Shown here: positions 32,439 to 41,276 of the stretch, piece by piece
Layout: each line of letters begins with the position of its first letter
Numbering within the stretch: position 1 is the stretch's first letter
DNA from: Micromonosporaceae bacterium
GTDB taxonomy: Bacteria > Actinomycetota > Actinomycetes > Mycobacteriales > Micromonosporaceae
Length of the DNA: 43,098 nt
Assembly (NCBI GenBank): GCA_009377645.1
Contig: WHTQ01000035.1
Location: forward strand, 1-43,098
Direction: 5' to 3'
Notes under the pieces: model-generated
Database searches by the model: none
What the model was told of the DNA's origin: nothing
The model's input: only the letters and a program-made list of their open reading frames with translations
Translations under genes and position numbers: made by a program

Positions 32439-33722
32439 ATGGCCGAGTATCTCCTTGACTACGAGGGCCAGCAGCTGCCGCTGCCGATCCGGGAGGCGGT
32501 CGACGGACCGTCCGGGCTGGATATCAGCGGGCTGCTGTCGCAGACCGGGCACGTCACTCTGGACCCGGGCTTCGTGAACACCGCCAGCTGCACCTCCCAG
32601 ATCACCTACATCGACGGGGACGCCGGGGTGCTGCTCTACCGTGGCTACCCGATCGAGGAGCTGGCGGAACAGTCCTCGTTCCTGGAGGTCTGCTACCTGC
32701 TTATCTACGGCGAGCTGCCGAGCGGGCCGCAGCTGGCCGGGTTCACCGAGCGGCTCGGCCAGCACACCATGCTGCACGAGGACCTGCGCCGGTTCTTCGA
32801 CGGGTTCCCGCGGGAGGCGCACCCGATGGCGGTGCTGTCCTCGGCGGTCAGCGCGCTGTCCACCTTCTACCAGGACAGCCTGGACCCGTTCGACGCCGAA
32901 CACGTCGAGGCGTCCACGTTCCGGCTGCTGGCCAAGGTGCCGACGATCGCCTCGTACGCGTACAAGAAGTCGATCGGTCAGCCGATGCTCTACCCCGACA
33001 ACTCGCTCGACTACGTAGGGAACTTCTTGCGGATGACGTTCGGCGTGCCGGCCCAGCAGTACCAGCCCGACCCGGTGCTCACCCGCGCGCTGGACACGCT
33101 GTTCGTGCTGCACGCCGACCATGAGCAGAACTGCTCCACCTCCACGGTCCGGCTGGTCGGTTCCAGCTACGCCAACCTGTTCACGTCCATCTCGGCCGGG
33201 ATCGACGCGCTGTCGGGGCCGTTGCACGGCGGCGCCAACCAGGCGGTGGTGGAGATGCTGGAGGGCATCGCGGCCGCTGGCGGGGACGTGGCGGGGTTCG
33301 TCCGGCGGGTCAAGGACCACGGCGATGTGCGGCTGATGGGGTTCGGCCACCGGGTCTACAAGAACTACGACCCGCGGGCGACGATCGTCAAGCAGGCGGC
33401 CCGGGACGTGCTGGCCCGCACCTCCCGCACCGACCCGCTGCTGGACCTGGCGCTGGAGCTGGAGGACGTGGCGCTGTCGGACGACTTCTTCGTCTCCCGC
33501 AAGCTCTACCCGAACGTCGACTTCTACACCGGCCTGATCTACCGGGCGATGGGCTTCCCGGCCAAGATGTTCACGGTGCTGTTCGCGATCGGACGGCTGC
33601 CCGGGTGGATCGCCCAGTGGCGGGAGATGATCGAGGATCCGAGCACCAAGATCGGCCGCCCGCGGCAGGTCTACCTAGGGCCGGCCCGGCGCAGCTACCG
33701 GCCGGTGGCGGAGCGGGGCTGA
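32439..33722 (+). CDS. gltA: Citrate synthase (type II)
   Basis: The 427-residue enzyme condenses oxaloacetate and acetyl-CoA. Its active-site histidines are in [12 protein letters not shown] and [10 protein letters not shown], followed by [15 protein letters not shown] and the catalytic Asp in [12 protein letters not shown]. Length and the N-terminal beta domain ([20 protein letters not shown]) fit the hexameric type II form. ATG 32439 follows the promoter directly. The 3' end overlaps bsaP by 28 bp in convergent orientation. Confidence 0.97.
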   Translation: MAEYLLDYEGQQLPLPIREAVDGPSGLDISGLLSQTGHVTLDPGFVNTASCTSQITYIDGDAGVLLYRGYPIEELAEQSSFLEVCYLLIYGELPSGPQLAGFTERLGQHTMLHEDLRRFFDGFPREAHPMAVLSSAVSALSTFYQDSLDPFDAEHVEASTFRLLAKVPTIASYAYKKSIGQPMLYPDNSLDYVGNFLRMTFGVPAQQYQPDPVLTRALDTLFVLHADHEQNCSTSTVRLVGSSYANLFTSISAGIDALSGPLHGGANQAVVEMLEGIAAAGGDVAGFVRRVKDHGDVRLMGFGHRVYKNYDPRATIVKQAARDVLARTSRTDPLLDLALELEDVALSDDFFVSRKLYPNVDFYTGLIYRAMGFPAKMFTVLFAIGRLPGWIAQWREMIEDPSTKIGRPRQVYLGPARRSYRPVAERG

Positions 33723-33904
33723 TCCGGCCCGGTCCGGCCGTGCACCGCGCAGCTGGCCGACCAGCCGGACGGCAGCACCTGCACCTTCATCCGGCGCCGG
33801 CAGTCGGGGCAGAACCGGGGCGGCTCCAGCGCCCGGGCCGCCGTGCACCGGGTGTGGTCCCCGTCGGCTAGCGCCCCACCGCACCGGTCGCACCAGCTGG
33901 CCAT
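33695..33904 (-). CDS. bsaP: Biotin synthase auxiliary protein BsaP
   Basis: The 69-residue protein lies right behind bioB. Cys residues at 5, 8, 20, 32, 35 and 52 (CDRCGG, TRC, FCPDCRR, SCAVHG) form a small cluster-binding or zinc-ribbon-like fold. This pattern and place match BsaP, which in mycobacteria is needed for biotin synthase to work, probably by helping its [2Fe-2S] sulfur source. The gap to bioB is only 11 bp, so they are one operon. Confidence 0.8.
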   Translation of the reverse strand: MASWCDRCGGALADGDHTRCTAARALEPPRFCPDCRRRMKVQVLPSGWSASCAVHGRTGPDQPRSATGR

Positions 33905-33915
33905 GGCTGGCCGGG

Positions 33916-34911
33916 TTACAGAGTCGCCGAGAGCGCCTTGACCGGCAGCTGCAGCTCGTCGAGCAGCGCCAGGTCGTCGGCGGCCGGCCGGCCCAGGGTG
34001 GTGAGGTAGTTGCCCACGATCACCGCGTTGACCCCCCCGAGCAGCCCGTCCCGCGTACCCAGGTCACCCAGGGTGATCTCGCGCCCGCCGGCGTAGCGCA
34101 GGATGGTCCGGGGCAGGGCCAGCCGGTACGCGGCGATGGCGCGCAGCGCGTCCCGGGCCGGCACCGGTGCCCGGTCGCCCAGCGGGGTGCCGGGCCGCGG
34201 GTTGAGGAAGTTCAGCGGCACCTCGTGCGGGTCCAGCGCGGCCAGCTGGCAGGCGAACTCGGCCCGCTGGGCGGGACTCTCCCCGAGGCCGAGGATCCCG
34301 CCGCAGCACACCTCCATCCCGGAGGCCCGCACCATGCTCAGGGTGTCCCAGCGCTCCTGCCAGGTGTGGGTGGTGACCACCTGCGGGAAGTAGGACCGGG
34401 CGGTCTCCAGGTTGTGGTTGTAGCGGTGCACCCCGATCGCCACCAGCTCGTCGACCTGGGCCTGGGTAAGCATTCCCAGCGACGCGGCGACCTGGATGTC
34501 GACGGCCTCCCGGATCGCGGCCACGCCCTCCCGCAGCTGCGCCATCAGCTTGTCGTCCGGCCCCCGGACCGCGGCCACGATGCAGAACTCGGTCGCGCCG
34601 GTCGCCGCGGTCTGCTCGGCGGCCGCCACCAGGGACGGGATGTCCAGCCAGACCGACCGGACCGGGGAGCTGAACAGGCCGGACTGGGAGCAGAAGTGGC
34701 AGTCCTCCGGGCAGCCACCGGTCTTCAGCGAGACGATCCCCTCCACCTCGACCTCCGGCCCGCACCAGCGCATCCGCACCTCGTGGGCGAGCTGCAGCGC
34801 CGCCGGCAGCCGGTCGTCGGGCAGCCTGAGCACCGCGAGCACGCCGGCCTCGTCCAGCCCGGTGCCGTGATCCAGGACCCGGTCATGAGCATGATCGAGA
34901 ACGTCTCGCAT
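33916..34911 (-). CDS. bioB: Biotin synthase BioB
   Basis: BioB is a radical SAM enzyme that inserts sulfur into dethiobiotin. The 331-residue protein has the SAM cluster motif C67-PED-C71-HF-C74, the ENL-like [11 protein letters not shown] segment, and GGILGLGES. Cys residues at EVCCGG and elsewhere fit ligands of the [2Fe-2S] cluster. TAGGGT lies 6 nt upstream of ATG 34911 (plus-strand 34918-34923), suggesting a leaderless message. It is divergent from bioF with 73 bp between. Confidence 0.95.
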   Translation of the reverse strand: MRDVLDHAHDRVLDHGTGLDEAGVLAVLRLPDDRLPAALQLAHEVRMRWCGPEVEVEGIVSLKTGGCPEDCHFCSQSGLFSSPVRSVWLDIPSLVAAAEQTAATGATEFCIVAAVRGPDDKLMAQLREGVAAIREAVDIQVAASLGMLTQAQVDELVAIGVHRYNHNLETARSYFPQVVTTHTWQERWDTLSMVRASGMEVCCGGILGLGESPAQRAEFACQLAALDPHEVPLNFLNPRPGTPLGDRAPVPARDALRAIAAYRLALPRTILRYAGGREITLGDLGTRDGLLGGVNAVIVGNYLTTLGRPAADDLALLDELQLPVKALSATL

Positions 34912-34984
34912 GTCCGTACCCTACCGGTGCGCCGAGTCGCCCCGAGTAGCCTACGTACGACCGCGTACCTGTCCTGGGGGAGCG

Positions 34985-36124
34985 ATGAGCTGGCTCGCGC
35001 AGCTGGAACGCCGGGCGGAGCTGCGCGCCCGGGCCGGGCTGGCCCGGCGGGTCCGCCCGCGCCCGCCGGCCGACCGGGTGGTGGACCTGGCCGGCAACGA
35101 CTACCTGGGACTGTCCCAGCACCCGGAGGTGCTGGCGGCGGCGGCCGGCGCGCTGGCGGCGTACGGGCTGGGGGCGACCGGGTCCCGGCTGGTCCGCGGG
35201 TCGACCGACGCGCACGCCGGGCTGGAGGAGGAGCTGGCCGGCTGGCTCGGAGCCGGGCGGGCGCTGGTCTACTCGTCCGGCTACCTGGCCAACCTGGGGG
35301 TGCTGGCGGCGCTGACCGGCCCGCGTACCGTGCTGGTCGCGGACGCCCACTGCCACGCCTCGCTGGTCGACGGCGCCCGGCTGGCCGGCGCGGCGACCGT
35401 GACCACCCCGCACCGGGACGTGGCCGCGGTGGACGCCGCGCTGCGGGAGGCGGCGGGCGCCCGGGCGGTGGTGGTCACCGAGTCGGTGTTCTCGGTGGAC
35501 GGTGACGCGGCTCCGCTGCCGGAGCTGCACCGGGTGGTGCGGCGGTACGGTGCGGTGCTGCTGGTCGACGACGCGCACGGGCTGGGGGTGCTCGGGCCGG
35601 GCGGGGCCGGCGGGGTGGCCGATGCGGGCCTGGCCGGCGAGCCGGACGTGGTGGTGACCGCTACGTTGTCGAAGGCGCTGGGCGGGGCCGGGGGCGTGGT
35701 CGCCGGTCCGGAGCCGCTGATCCGGCACCTGGTCGACACCGGGCGGACGTTCATCTTCGACACCGCGCTGCCGCCGGCGGTCGCCGCCGGGGCGCACGCG
35801 GCGCTGCGGCTGGCCAGTTCCGGGGTCGGTGACGCCCGGCGGGCGGAGCTGCGGCGGCGGGCGGGGGCGGCCGCGGCCCGGCTGCGCCGGGCCGGCCTGA
35901 CCGCCCCGGACCCGGCCGCCGGGCTGGTGTCGGTCTGTGCCCCGAGTGCCGAGGCGGCGGTCGAGTGGGCCGCGGGCTGTGCGGCGCGCGGGGTGGCGGT
36001 CGGGTGCTTCCGGCCACCGGCCACCCCCGACCACCGGTCCCGGCTGCGGTTGACGGTCAACGCCGGGGTGCCCCGCACCGACTTCGAGGCCGGGGTCGCG
36101 GCGGTGCTGGAGTCGGCGCCGTGA
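34985..36124 (+). CDS. bioF: 8-amino-7-oxononanoate synthase BioF
   Basis: The 379-residue PLP enzyme condenses pimeloyl thioester with alanine, the first step on the biotin ring. It has DLAGNDYLGLSQHPEV, GSTDAHAGLEEELAGWLGA, the PLP-contacting DDAHGLGVLGPGG and the PLP lysine in TATLSKALGG (about Lys 230). ATG 34985 is preceded by GGGGGAG at short spacing. Its stop overlaps bioD (GTGA). The 73-bp divergent gap to bioB must carry both promoters; I recognise no BioQ-like site. Confidence 0.94.
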   Translation: MSWLAQLERRAELRARAGLARRVRPRPPADRVVDLAGNDYLGLSQHPEVLAAAAGALAAYGLGATGSRLVRGSTDAHAGLEEELAGWLGAGRALVYSSGYLANLGVLAALTGPRTVLVADAHCHASLVDGARLAGAATVTTPHRDVAAVDAALREAAGARAVVVTESVFSVDGDAAPLPELHRVVRRYGAVLLVDDAHGLGVLGPGGAGGVADAGLAGEPDVVVTATLSKALGGAGGVVAGPEPLIRHLVDTGRTFIFDTALPPAVAAGAHAALRLASSGVGDARRAELRRRAGAAAARLRRAGLTAPDPAAGLVSVCAPSAEAAVEWAAGCAARGVAVGCFRPPATPDHRSRLRLTVNAGVPRTDFEAGVAAVLESAP

Positions 36125-36906
36125 GCCGGCCGGCCGGGGCACCGGGGTGGGCGGAGTTCGCCTGGCCGGAGCTGGGCCGTCCGGAGCTGGCCGGGCCGGT
36201 GCTGGTCACCGGCACCGACACCGGGGTCGGCAAGACCGTGGTCACGGCCGCGCTGGCCGCCGCGGCCGGCTCGGCCGGCCTGCGGGTGGCGGTGGTGAAG
36301 CCGGCCCAGACCGGCACCGACTCCGGGGAGCGGGGCGACGCGGCCGAGGTGGTCCGGCTGGCCGGGCCGGCCACCGCGCTGACCCTGGCCGAGTATCCGG
36401 ACCCACTGGCACCGCTGGTGGCCGCCCGGGTCGCCGGGTTGCCGGCGCTGGAGCTGTCCGCGGCGGTGGATGCGGTGCGGGCCGAGGCGGAGCGGCACGA
36501 CCTGGTGCTGTTCGAGGGGGCCGGCGGGCTGCTGGTCCCGATGGGAGTGCGACCCAGCGGCGAGGCCTGGACCGTGGCCGACCTGGCGATGCTGCTCGGC
36601 GCGGCGGCGGTGGTGGTGGCGCGGGCCGGGCTGGGCACCCTGAACCACACCGCCCTGACCCTGGAGGCGCTGCACCGGCGGGCGCTGCCGGCCTGCGTGG
36701 TGATCGGTGCCTGGCCGGATGAGCCAGAGCCGGTGCACTGGACCAACCTGACCGAGCTGCTGCCCAGGCTGGCCGGCGTGGTGCCGGAGCGGGTGGGCGG
36801 GTTCGAGCCCGGGGTGTTCCGGCGCTCGGCCCCGGGCTGGCTGGCCCCCCCGCTCTACGGGGTGCTGGACGACTGGCGCAGCTGGGCGGCGGCGGTCGCG
36901 TCCTAA
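36121..36906 (+). CDS. bioD: Dethiobiotin synthetase BioD
   Basis: BioD closes the ureido ring with ATP and CO2. The 261-residue protein has the P-loop GTDTGVGKT (31-39), VVKPAQTGTDSGERGD and EGAGGLLVPMG. The GTG start overlaps the bioF stop. There is no bioA in the window, although bioA normally works between BioF and BioD, so it must be elsewhere. Confidence 0.94.
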   Translation: MSRPAGAPGWAEFAWPELGRPELAGPVLVTGTDTGVGKTVVTAALAAAAGSAGLRVAVVKPAQTGTDSGERGDAAEVVRLAGPATALTLAEYPDPLAPLVAARVAGLPALELSAAVDAVRAEAERHDLVLFEGAGGLLVPMGVRPSGEAWTVADLAMLLGAAAVVVARAGLGTLNHTALTLEALHRRALPACVVIGAWPDEPEPVHWTNLTELLPRLAGVVPERVGGFEPGVFRRSAPGWLAPPLYGVLDDWRSWAAAVAS

Positions 36907-36989
36907 CCCCGCCGATCTTGGACTTGTGGTGGCGAACATATCGGCATATGACCGATTAACTCGCCACCACAAGTCCAAGATCGGCGGGG
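36907..36989. repeat. 83-bp near-perfect palindromic element
   Basis: Two perfect 29-bp inverted arms (36907-36935 and 36961-36989) begin CCCCGCCGATCTTGGACTTG. A 25-bp AT-richer centre contains an inner ATCGG/CCGAT repeat around CATATGA. It lies between convergent bioD and the P450 gene, and its centre supplies the P450 stop codon. The form suggests a miniature mobile or repeat element; it may also act as a bidirectional terminator. Confidence 0.85.
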
Positions 36990-38170
36990 GAGGGGAGCGC
37001 GCGGGCGACCATCAGGGCGTCCGGCATCCGGAACGAGAGGTTGTCCGGGCACCAGGGTGCCCGGACCAGCTCCACCCGGCGCAGCAGCGGTGCGGTCTCG
37101 GCGACCACCACCGCCGCCTCCATCCGGGCCAGCGCGGCGCCCAGGCAGCGGTGTGCCCCGGCACCGAACGCGAGGTGCCGGCGGGTGCCGGGCTGTCCGG
37201 GCAGGAACCGGTCGGGGTGGCCGGTGACCGCCGGGTCCCGGCCAGCCCGGGCCAGCCAGAGCACCACGCTGGTGCCGGCCGGTACCGGCATGTCCCCGAT
37301 CGTGGTGTCCCGGGCGGCCACCCGGCGCCAGGTGACGATCGGCGGGTCGTGCCGCAGCCCCTCCTCGACCACCTCGTCCACCCCGACCCCGCCGGTGGCG
37401 AGGCCGGCGAGCACCGCCGGCTCCCGGGTCAGCCGGTGCAGCAGTAGGGTGAGGAACTGGGAGGTGGTCTCCTGCCCGGCCACCAGCAGGAAGAACAGCG
37501 CCCCGACCACGGTGTCCGGCGGCAGCCGGGCGGCGCGGGCATGCTCCCGCAGCCGGCCCACCATCCCGCCGGCCCGGTCCGCGCAGTCGCGCAGCACCGC
37601 GTGGTAGCGGCCGACCAGCTCGGCCAGCGCCAGCTGCCGGGCGGGGTCGAGCGGCGCCCAGAACAGCTCCAGCGCGGCCCGGGAGAACTCCTTCACCACG
37701 GCGGCGTCGGAGTCGGGCAGCGCCACCAGCCGGGCCAGCACCCGCAGCGGCAGGTCAGCGGCGAGGTCGGCGTAGAGGTCGACCGGCGCGCCGGAGCGGA
37801 GCCGGCCGGCCAGACCGGCGATCCGGCGCCGGACCAGCCCGGTAAGCCAGCCCTGCTGCCGGGTGACCCGGTCCGGGTGCAGCGCCTCCGCCACCACCGC
37901 CCGGATGCCGGGGTGGCTGGGCAGGCCGTTGTTGGCCAGCGCGGGCGGCAGTCGGAAGCCGTGCCGGGCCAGGGTTCGCAGCGCCGCCACCGGGATCGGG
38001 GTGACCGCGTCCAGCGCGTTGTCCGGCCGGAACGTGCCCGGGTCGGCGAGCACCCGCCGGACCAGGTGGTGCCCGGAGACGACCGCGTGGGCGGTGCCGG
38101 TGCGGTCGGTGATCGTGGCCACCGGCGGCCAGCCGGGGTCGGGCGGCTGGTCCCAGCTGCGGAAGAGCAC
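36956..38170 (-). CDS. Cytochrome P450
   Basis: The 404-residue soluble bacterial-type P450 has the I-helix motif LLVAGQETTS, the ExxR motif (EEGLRHDP) and the heme-binding loop FGAGAHRCLG (Cys about 342). TACCGT 6 nt before GTG 38170 suggests a leaderless message. The last 11 or so residues (PADLGLVVAS and stop) are coded by the palindromic element at 36907-36989, so the natural C-terminus has been replaced. The substrate is unknown. A link to biotin (like BioI of Bacillus) is possible from the neighbours but unproven. Confidence 0.92.
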   Translation of the reverse strand: MLFRSWDQPPDPGWPPVATITDRTGTAHAVVSGHHLVRRVLADPGTFRPDNALDAVTPIPVAALRTLARHGFRLPPALANNGLPSHPGIRAVVAEALHPDRVTRQQGWLTGLVRRRIAGLAGRLRSGAPVDLYADLAADLPLRVLARLVALPDSDAAVVKEFSRAALELFWAPLDPARQLALAELVGRYHAVLRDCADRAGGMVGRLREHARAARLPPDTVVGALFFLLVAGQETTSQFLTLLLHRLTREPAVLAGLATGGVGVDEVVEEGLRHDPPIVTWRRVAARDTTIGDMPVPAGTSVVLWLARAGRDPAVTGHPDRFLPGQPGTRRHLAFGAGAHRCLGAALARMEAAVVVAETAPLLRRVELVRAPWCPDNLSFRMPDALMVARALPSPADLGLVVAS

Positions 38171-38200
38171 GGGCGAACGGTACCCGGGCGTACCGGTGGG

Positions 38201-38659
38201 TCAGGCTGGTGGCTGCTGGAACATCCAGCGGTGACCCTCCAGGTCCTCCACCCGGTAGCTGCGGCCGTACGGCTGGTCCTCGGGCTCGGACAGGACCCGG
38301 GCACCGGCCTGCGCCGCCCGCGCGTGGTGCGCGTCCACGTCCTCGACCCGGACCATCACGCCGTCGACCACCCACGGGACCTCGGACCACCGGGCGGCCG
38401 CGGCGCAGTGCTCCCGGTGCCGCCGCGGTGCCTCGTACCCGGGGATGCCGCCGGCCAGCATGATCAGCCCGCGGCCGGCGACCAGCTCGCCGTGCGCGAG
38501 CGTACCGTCGTCGCCCCGCCACCGGGTCCGCTCGACGAAGCCGAACGCGCCGGCCAGCCAGTCCATCGCCGCCACCCCGTCCTGGTACGAGATGAACGGG
38601 GTCACCGCCTGCCGGTCGAGGTCCGGGTCGGGGTTGGTGTCGGTGTGGGTCTCGGTCAT
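38201..38659 (-). CDS. VOC/glyoxalase-like protein
   Basis: The 152-residue protein shows the VOC beta-alpha fold: VTPFISYQDGVAAMDWLAGAFGFVE, then a second half VMVRVEDVDAHHARAAQAGA and GRSYRVEDLEGHRWMFQ. Typical metal ligands (Glu and His in DLEGHRW) are partly kept. Such proteins bind drugs or catalyse metal-dependent reactions. It follows the NmrA-like gene with a 4-bp ATGA overlap, so the two form an operon. An unusual acidic, Thr-rich N-terminus of about 15 residues is present. Confidence 0.85.
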   Translation of the reverse strand: MTETHTDTNPDPDLDRQAVTPFISYQDGVAAMDWLAGAFGFVERTRWRGDDGTLAHGELVAGRGLIMLAGGIPGYEAPRRHREHCAAAARWSEVPWVVDGVMVRVEDVDAHHARAAQAGARVLSEPEDQPYGRSYRVEDLEGHRWMFQQPPA

Positions 38660-39555
38660 CGTGAATCCTCCTGTTCGCGTTCGCGGCGGAGGCGGGCCAG
38701 CGGCCCCGGGTTCGCGGCCAGGAACTCGGCGAAGCTGATCGGCGGGTGGCCGGCCAGCTCCGCCACCGTCCCGGACACCACGTCCAGCTCACCGGTGGCG
38801 ATCGCCGCGTACGACGTGACCCAGCCGGCCACCGCCCACTCCGGGGCGCCGAACCGCGCCCGCGACGCGTACGCCTCCGGCAGGGTCTCGGCGTGGTAGC
38901 GGACCGGCCGCCCGCTGGCCCGGGTGAGCTCCGCGGAGACCTCGGCCATGGTGATCGCCGCGGGCCCGGTCACGTCGTACCTGGCGCCGTCGTGCTCCCC
39001 GGCGCCGCGCAGCACCGCCGCCGCCACGTCGGCGACGTCGTCGCGGGTGACCGGGGCGAACCGGCCGTCGCCGGCCGGCCCGCGGATCACGCCGGCGGAG
39101 TCCGCGAAGAACGGCAGCACGTCCTGGTAGAGGCTGTCGCGCAGGAAGGTGTACGCGATGCCGGCGGCCTGGATGTACTGCTCGGTGTGCCAGTGGTCGC
39201 GGGCGAACGTGAACGTGGCGTCCGGGGCGGCGGCCAGGAACGACAGGTAGACGATCCGGGCCACCCCGGCGGCGCGCGCGGCATCGACCGCGTTCGTGTG
39301 CAGCTGGACCCGGTCGGCGTCCTCGGTCGCGCTGACCAGGAACAGAGACTGTACGCCGGTCAGTGCCTGCTCGACCGACCTCGGGTTCCGGAAGTCGGCC
39401 CGGGTGGCGGTGGCGTTGTGCAGGCTGGGAGCGCGGCCCGGATCCCGGGTCAGCAGCCGCTGGGTCACGCCGGCCCCGGCCGCGGCCAGCCGCCGGGCCA
39501 GCCGCCCGCCGACTCCGCCGCCGGCGCCGGTCACCGCGATCAACTCGTCGGCCAT
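38656..39555 (-). CDS. NmrA-like NAD(P)-binding oxidoreductase
   Basis: The 299-residue atypical SDR has the motif VTGAGGGVGGRLARRL, QALTGVQSLFLVSA, IVYLSFLAAAP and a C-terminal EVSAELTRASGRPVRYH as in quinone oxidoreductase or NmrA-like proteins. The catalytic Tyr-Lys of classic SDRs is absent, as usual in this family. TAGGCT lies 6 nt upstream of ATG 39555 (plus-strand 39562-39567), implying a leaderless message. It is upstream of, and coupled to, the VOC gene. Confidence 0.88.
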   Translation of the reverse strand: MADELIAVTGAGGGVGGRLARRLAAAGAGVTQRLLTRDPGRAPSLHNATATRADFRNPRSVEQALTGVQSLFLVSATEDADRVQLHTNAVDAARAAGVARIVYLSFLAAAPDATFTFARDHWHTEQYIQAAGIAYTFLRDSLYQDVLPFFADSAGVIRGPAGDGRFAPVTRDDVADVAAAVLRGAGEHDGARYDVTGPAAITMAEVSAELTRASGRPVRYHAETLPEAYASRARFGAPEWAVAGWVTSYAAIATGELDVVSGTVAELAGHPPISFAEFLAANPGPLARLRREREQEDSR

Positions 39556-39623
39556 CCGCCCAGCCTAGGCGCCGCGGCGGCGGTTTCGGGGGTTCCGCCG
39601 CCGGTGCCGTACGCTGGCGCAGC

Positions 39624-40763
39624 GTGGGACAGACCCGGCCGCGCCTGGCCGCCGCCGCGGCGTTGCTGCTGCTGCCCCCACTGGCGCTGGTCGGCTGCGG
39701 CAGCGGCGGCGGTGGCGGCGGATCGGAGCACGGGCGGTGGCGCACCGGTCCCGGGTCCGGGCCGGCGTCCGGCAGCCCGAGCCCGGCCGGGCCGCCGGAG
39801 ATGCCGCCGGAGATCACGCTGGCGTTCGCCGGGGACGTGCACTTCCCGGAGTCCGACGGCGGGGTACCGAACCGAACCGGGGCGCTGCTGGCCGACCCGC
39901 AGACCGCGTTCGGCCCGGTCGCGGAGGTGCTGGCAGCGGCTGACCTGGCGATGCTGAACCTGGAGACGGCGGTGACCACCGGCGGCACCCCGGAACCGAA
40001 GGCGTTCCATTTCCGGGCTCCACCGGCCGCGTACCAGGCGGTCCGGGCGGCCGGGGTGGATGTGGTGTCGCTGGCCAACAACCACGCGCTCGACTACGGG
40101 CGGGACGGGTTGGCCGACACGCTGGCCCATGCCAGGGACGCGGACGTGCCGGTGGTCGGTGCCGGCGTGGCCGCGGCGGCCGCGTACGCGCCCTGGGTGG
40201 CGGAGGTGTCCGGGGTGCGGATCGCGTACCTCGCCCTCAGCCAGGTCTCGGAGCTGTGGGAGTCCTGGCGGGCGGGGGAGGGGCGCTCCGGGATCGCGTA
40301 CGCGATGGACGCAGAGCGGGCGCTGGCGGCGGTCGCGGCGGCCCGGTCGGTGGCCGACCTGGTGGTGGTGTTCATGCACTGGGGGGTCGAGGGCAGCGAC
40401 TGCCCGGATGGCCGGATGACCGACTTCGCGGCGGAGCTGTCGGCGGCCGGCGCGGACCTGGTGGTCGGCTCGCACGCGCACCTCATGCTGGGAGACGGGT
40501 GGCTCGGCCGGACCTTCGTGCAGTACGGGTTGGGAAACTTTCTGTGGTGGCGGGACGACCGGTTCAGTAACGACACCGGGGTGCTGTGGGTGACCCTGCG
40601 CGGCCCGGAGATCGAGTCGGTCGAGCTGCGGCCGGCGGTGATCTCGCGAGAGACCGGCCAGCCGATTCCGGCGACCGGGGAGGAACGGGACCGGATCGCG
40701 GGCGAGTACGCGACCCTCCGGGCGTGCACGGGCCTGGCGGACGCTCCGGAGCCGGCGCCCTGA
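39624..40763 (+). CDS. CapA-family lipoprotein
   Basis: The 379-residue protein has a signal peptide with lipobox LVGC, then a Gly/Ser/Pro-rich linker and a CapA metallophosphatase-like domain. Motifs are FAGDVHF, LNLETAVTTGG, SLANNHALDYG, FMHWGVEG and VGSHAHLMLG. CapA proteins act in poly-gamma-glutamate capsule export; in actinobacteria the role is unclear. TACGCT (39610-39615) lies 8 nt before GTG 39624, suggesting leaderless transcription. It is divergent from the NmrA-like gene. Confidence 0.9.
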   Translation: MGQTRPRLAAAAALLLLPPLALVGCGSGGGGGGSEHGRWRTGPGSGPASGSPSPAGPPEMPPEITLAFAGDVHFPESDGGVPNRTGALLADPQTAFGPVAEVLAAADLAMLNLETAVTTGGTPEPKAFHFRAPPAAYQAVRAAGVDVVSLANNHALDYGRDGLADTLAHARDADVPVVGAGVAAAAAYAPWVAEVSGVRIAYLALSQVSELWESWRAGEGRSGIAYAMDAERALAAVAAARSVADLVVVFMHWGVEGSDCPDGRMTDFAAELSAAGADLVVGSHAHLMLGDGWLGRTFVQYGLGNFLWWRDDRFSNDTGVLWVTLRGPEIESVELRPAVISRETGQPIPATGEERDRIAGEYATLRACTGLADAPEPAP

Positions 40764-40781
40764 CGCGCCGGTGACCCTGGG

Positions 40782-40811
40782 TTGGCGCGCCGGGCTGGAC
40801 TCGGCTAAAGT
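40782..40811 (+). promoter_or_regulatory. Promoter of the tRNA cluster
   Basis: TTGGCG (40782-40787) and TAAAGT (40806-40811) are 18 bp apart. They lie 33 bp upstream of tRNA-Gly, in a place suitable for transcription of all three tRNAs. Confidence 0.6.
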
Positions 40812-40844
40812 TCTCAATCGGCACCGGGGAAGGCCGGAGGCCGT

Positions 40845-40917
40845 GCGGGCGTAGCGCAGTTGGTAGCGCGTCACCTTGCCAAGGTGAAGGTCGCGGGTTC
40901 GAGCCCCGTCGCCCGCT
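40845..40917 (+). tRNA. tRNA-Gly (GCC)
   Basis: The acceptor arm GCGGGCG pairs with CGCCCGC, the D-arm is GCGCAGTTGGTAGCGC, and the anticodon loop TTGCCAA gives GCC. The T-arm reads CGGGTTCGAGCCCCG. The discriminator is T and no CCA is encoded. Confidence 0.95.
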
Positions 40918-40955
40918 CGGAGCGAGGCCGCCGAGGCTACCGAGGCCTCGACCTC

Positions 40956-41026
40956 GGTGGGGTGGCCGAGAGGCGAGGCAACGGCCTGCAAAGCCGTGTA
41001 CGCGGGTTCAAATCCCGTCCCCACCT
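40956..41026 (+). tRNA. tRNA-Cys (GCA)
   Basis: GGTGGGG pairs with CCCCACC. The anticodon loop CTGCAAA gives GCA, and the T-arm is CGGGTTCAAATCCCG. The 71-nt gene lies 38 bp after tRNA-Gly. Confidence 0.95.
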
Positions 41027-41052
41027 CTGCTCCACGGTTCGTGGAGTGTTTT

Positions 41053-41124
41053 GGGCGGTTGGCGCAGCGGGAGCGCGCTTCCTTGACGCGGAAGAGGTCA
41101 CTGGTTCGATCCCAGTACCGCCCA
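41053..41124 (+). tRNA. tRNA-Val (GAC), integration site
   Basis: GGGCGGT pairs with ACCGCCC. The anticodon loop TTGACGC gives GAC, and the T-arm is CTGGTTCGATCCCAG. The 3' end of this gene is immediately followed by the integrase region of a mobile element, so it is probably the attachment target, with its sequence restored by the element. Confidence 0.95.
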
Positions 41125-41276
41125 CCGGCAGTTTCCGCTGGTCAGCGCTTTGCTAGTTGATCTCTATGGTGATCGTTTAGCGCTAGTGGGGAGCATATGG
41201 GGGGCATCGCTGCTCCCCACGGGTGACCACTTCCGAATCACGATTGTCCGCTCCCCAGGTGAGCACTTCCTAGTGG
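41125..41276. other. Attachment-side region of the integrated element with repeats
   Basis: This noncoding stretch holds several repeats. A perfect inverted pair GTGGGGAGCA/TGCTCCCCAC lies at 41186-41195 and 41211-41220. Direct repeats GGTGACCACTTCC (41222-41234) and GGTGAGCACTTCC (41258-41270) are 36 bp apart, and TGACCACT faces AGTGGTCA at 41224 and 41272. They look like integrase or excisionase binding sites next to the att core in the tRNA-Val 3' end. The matching att at the other end is outside the window. Confidence 0.55.
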
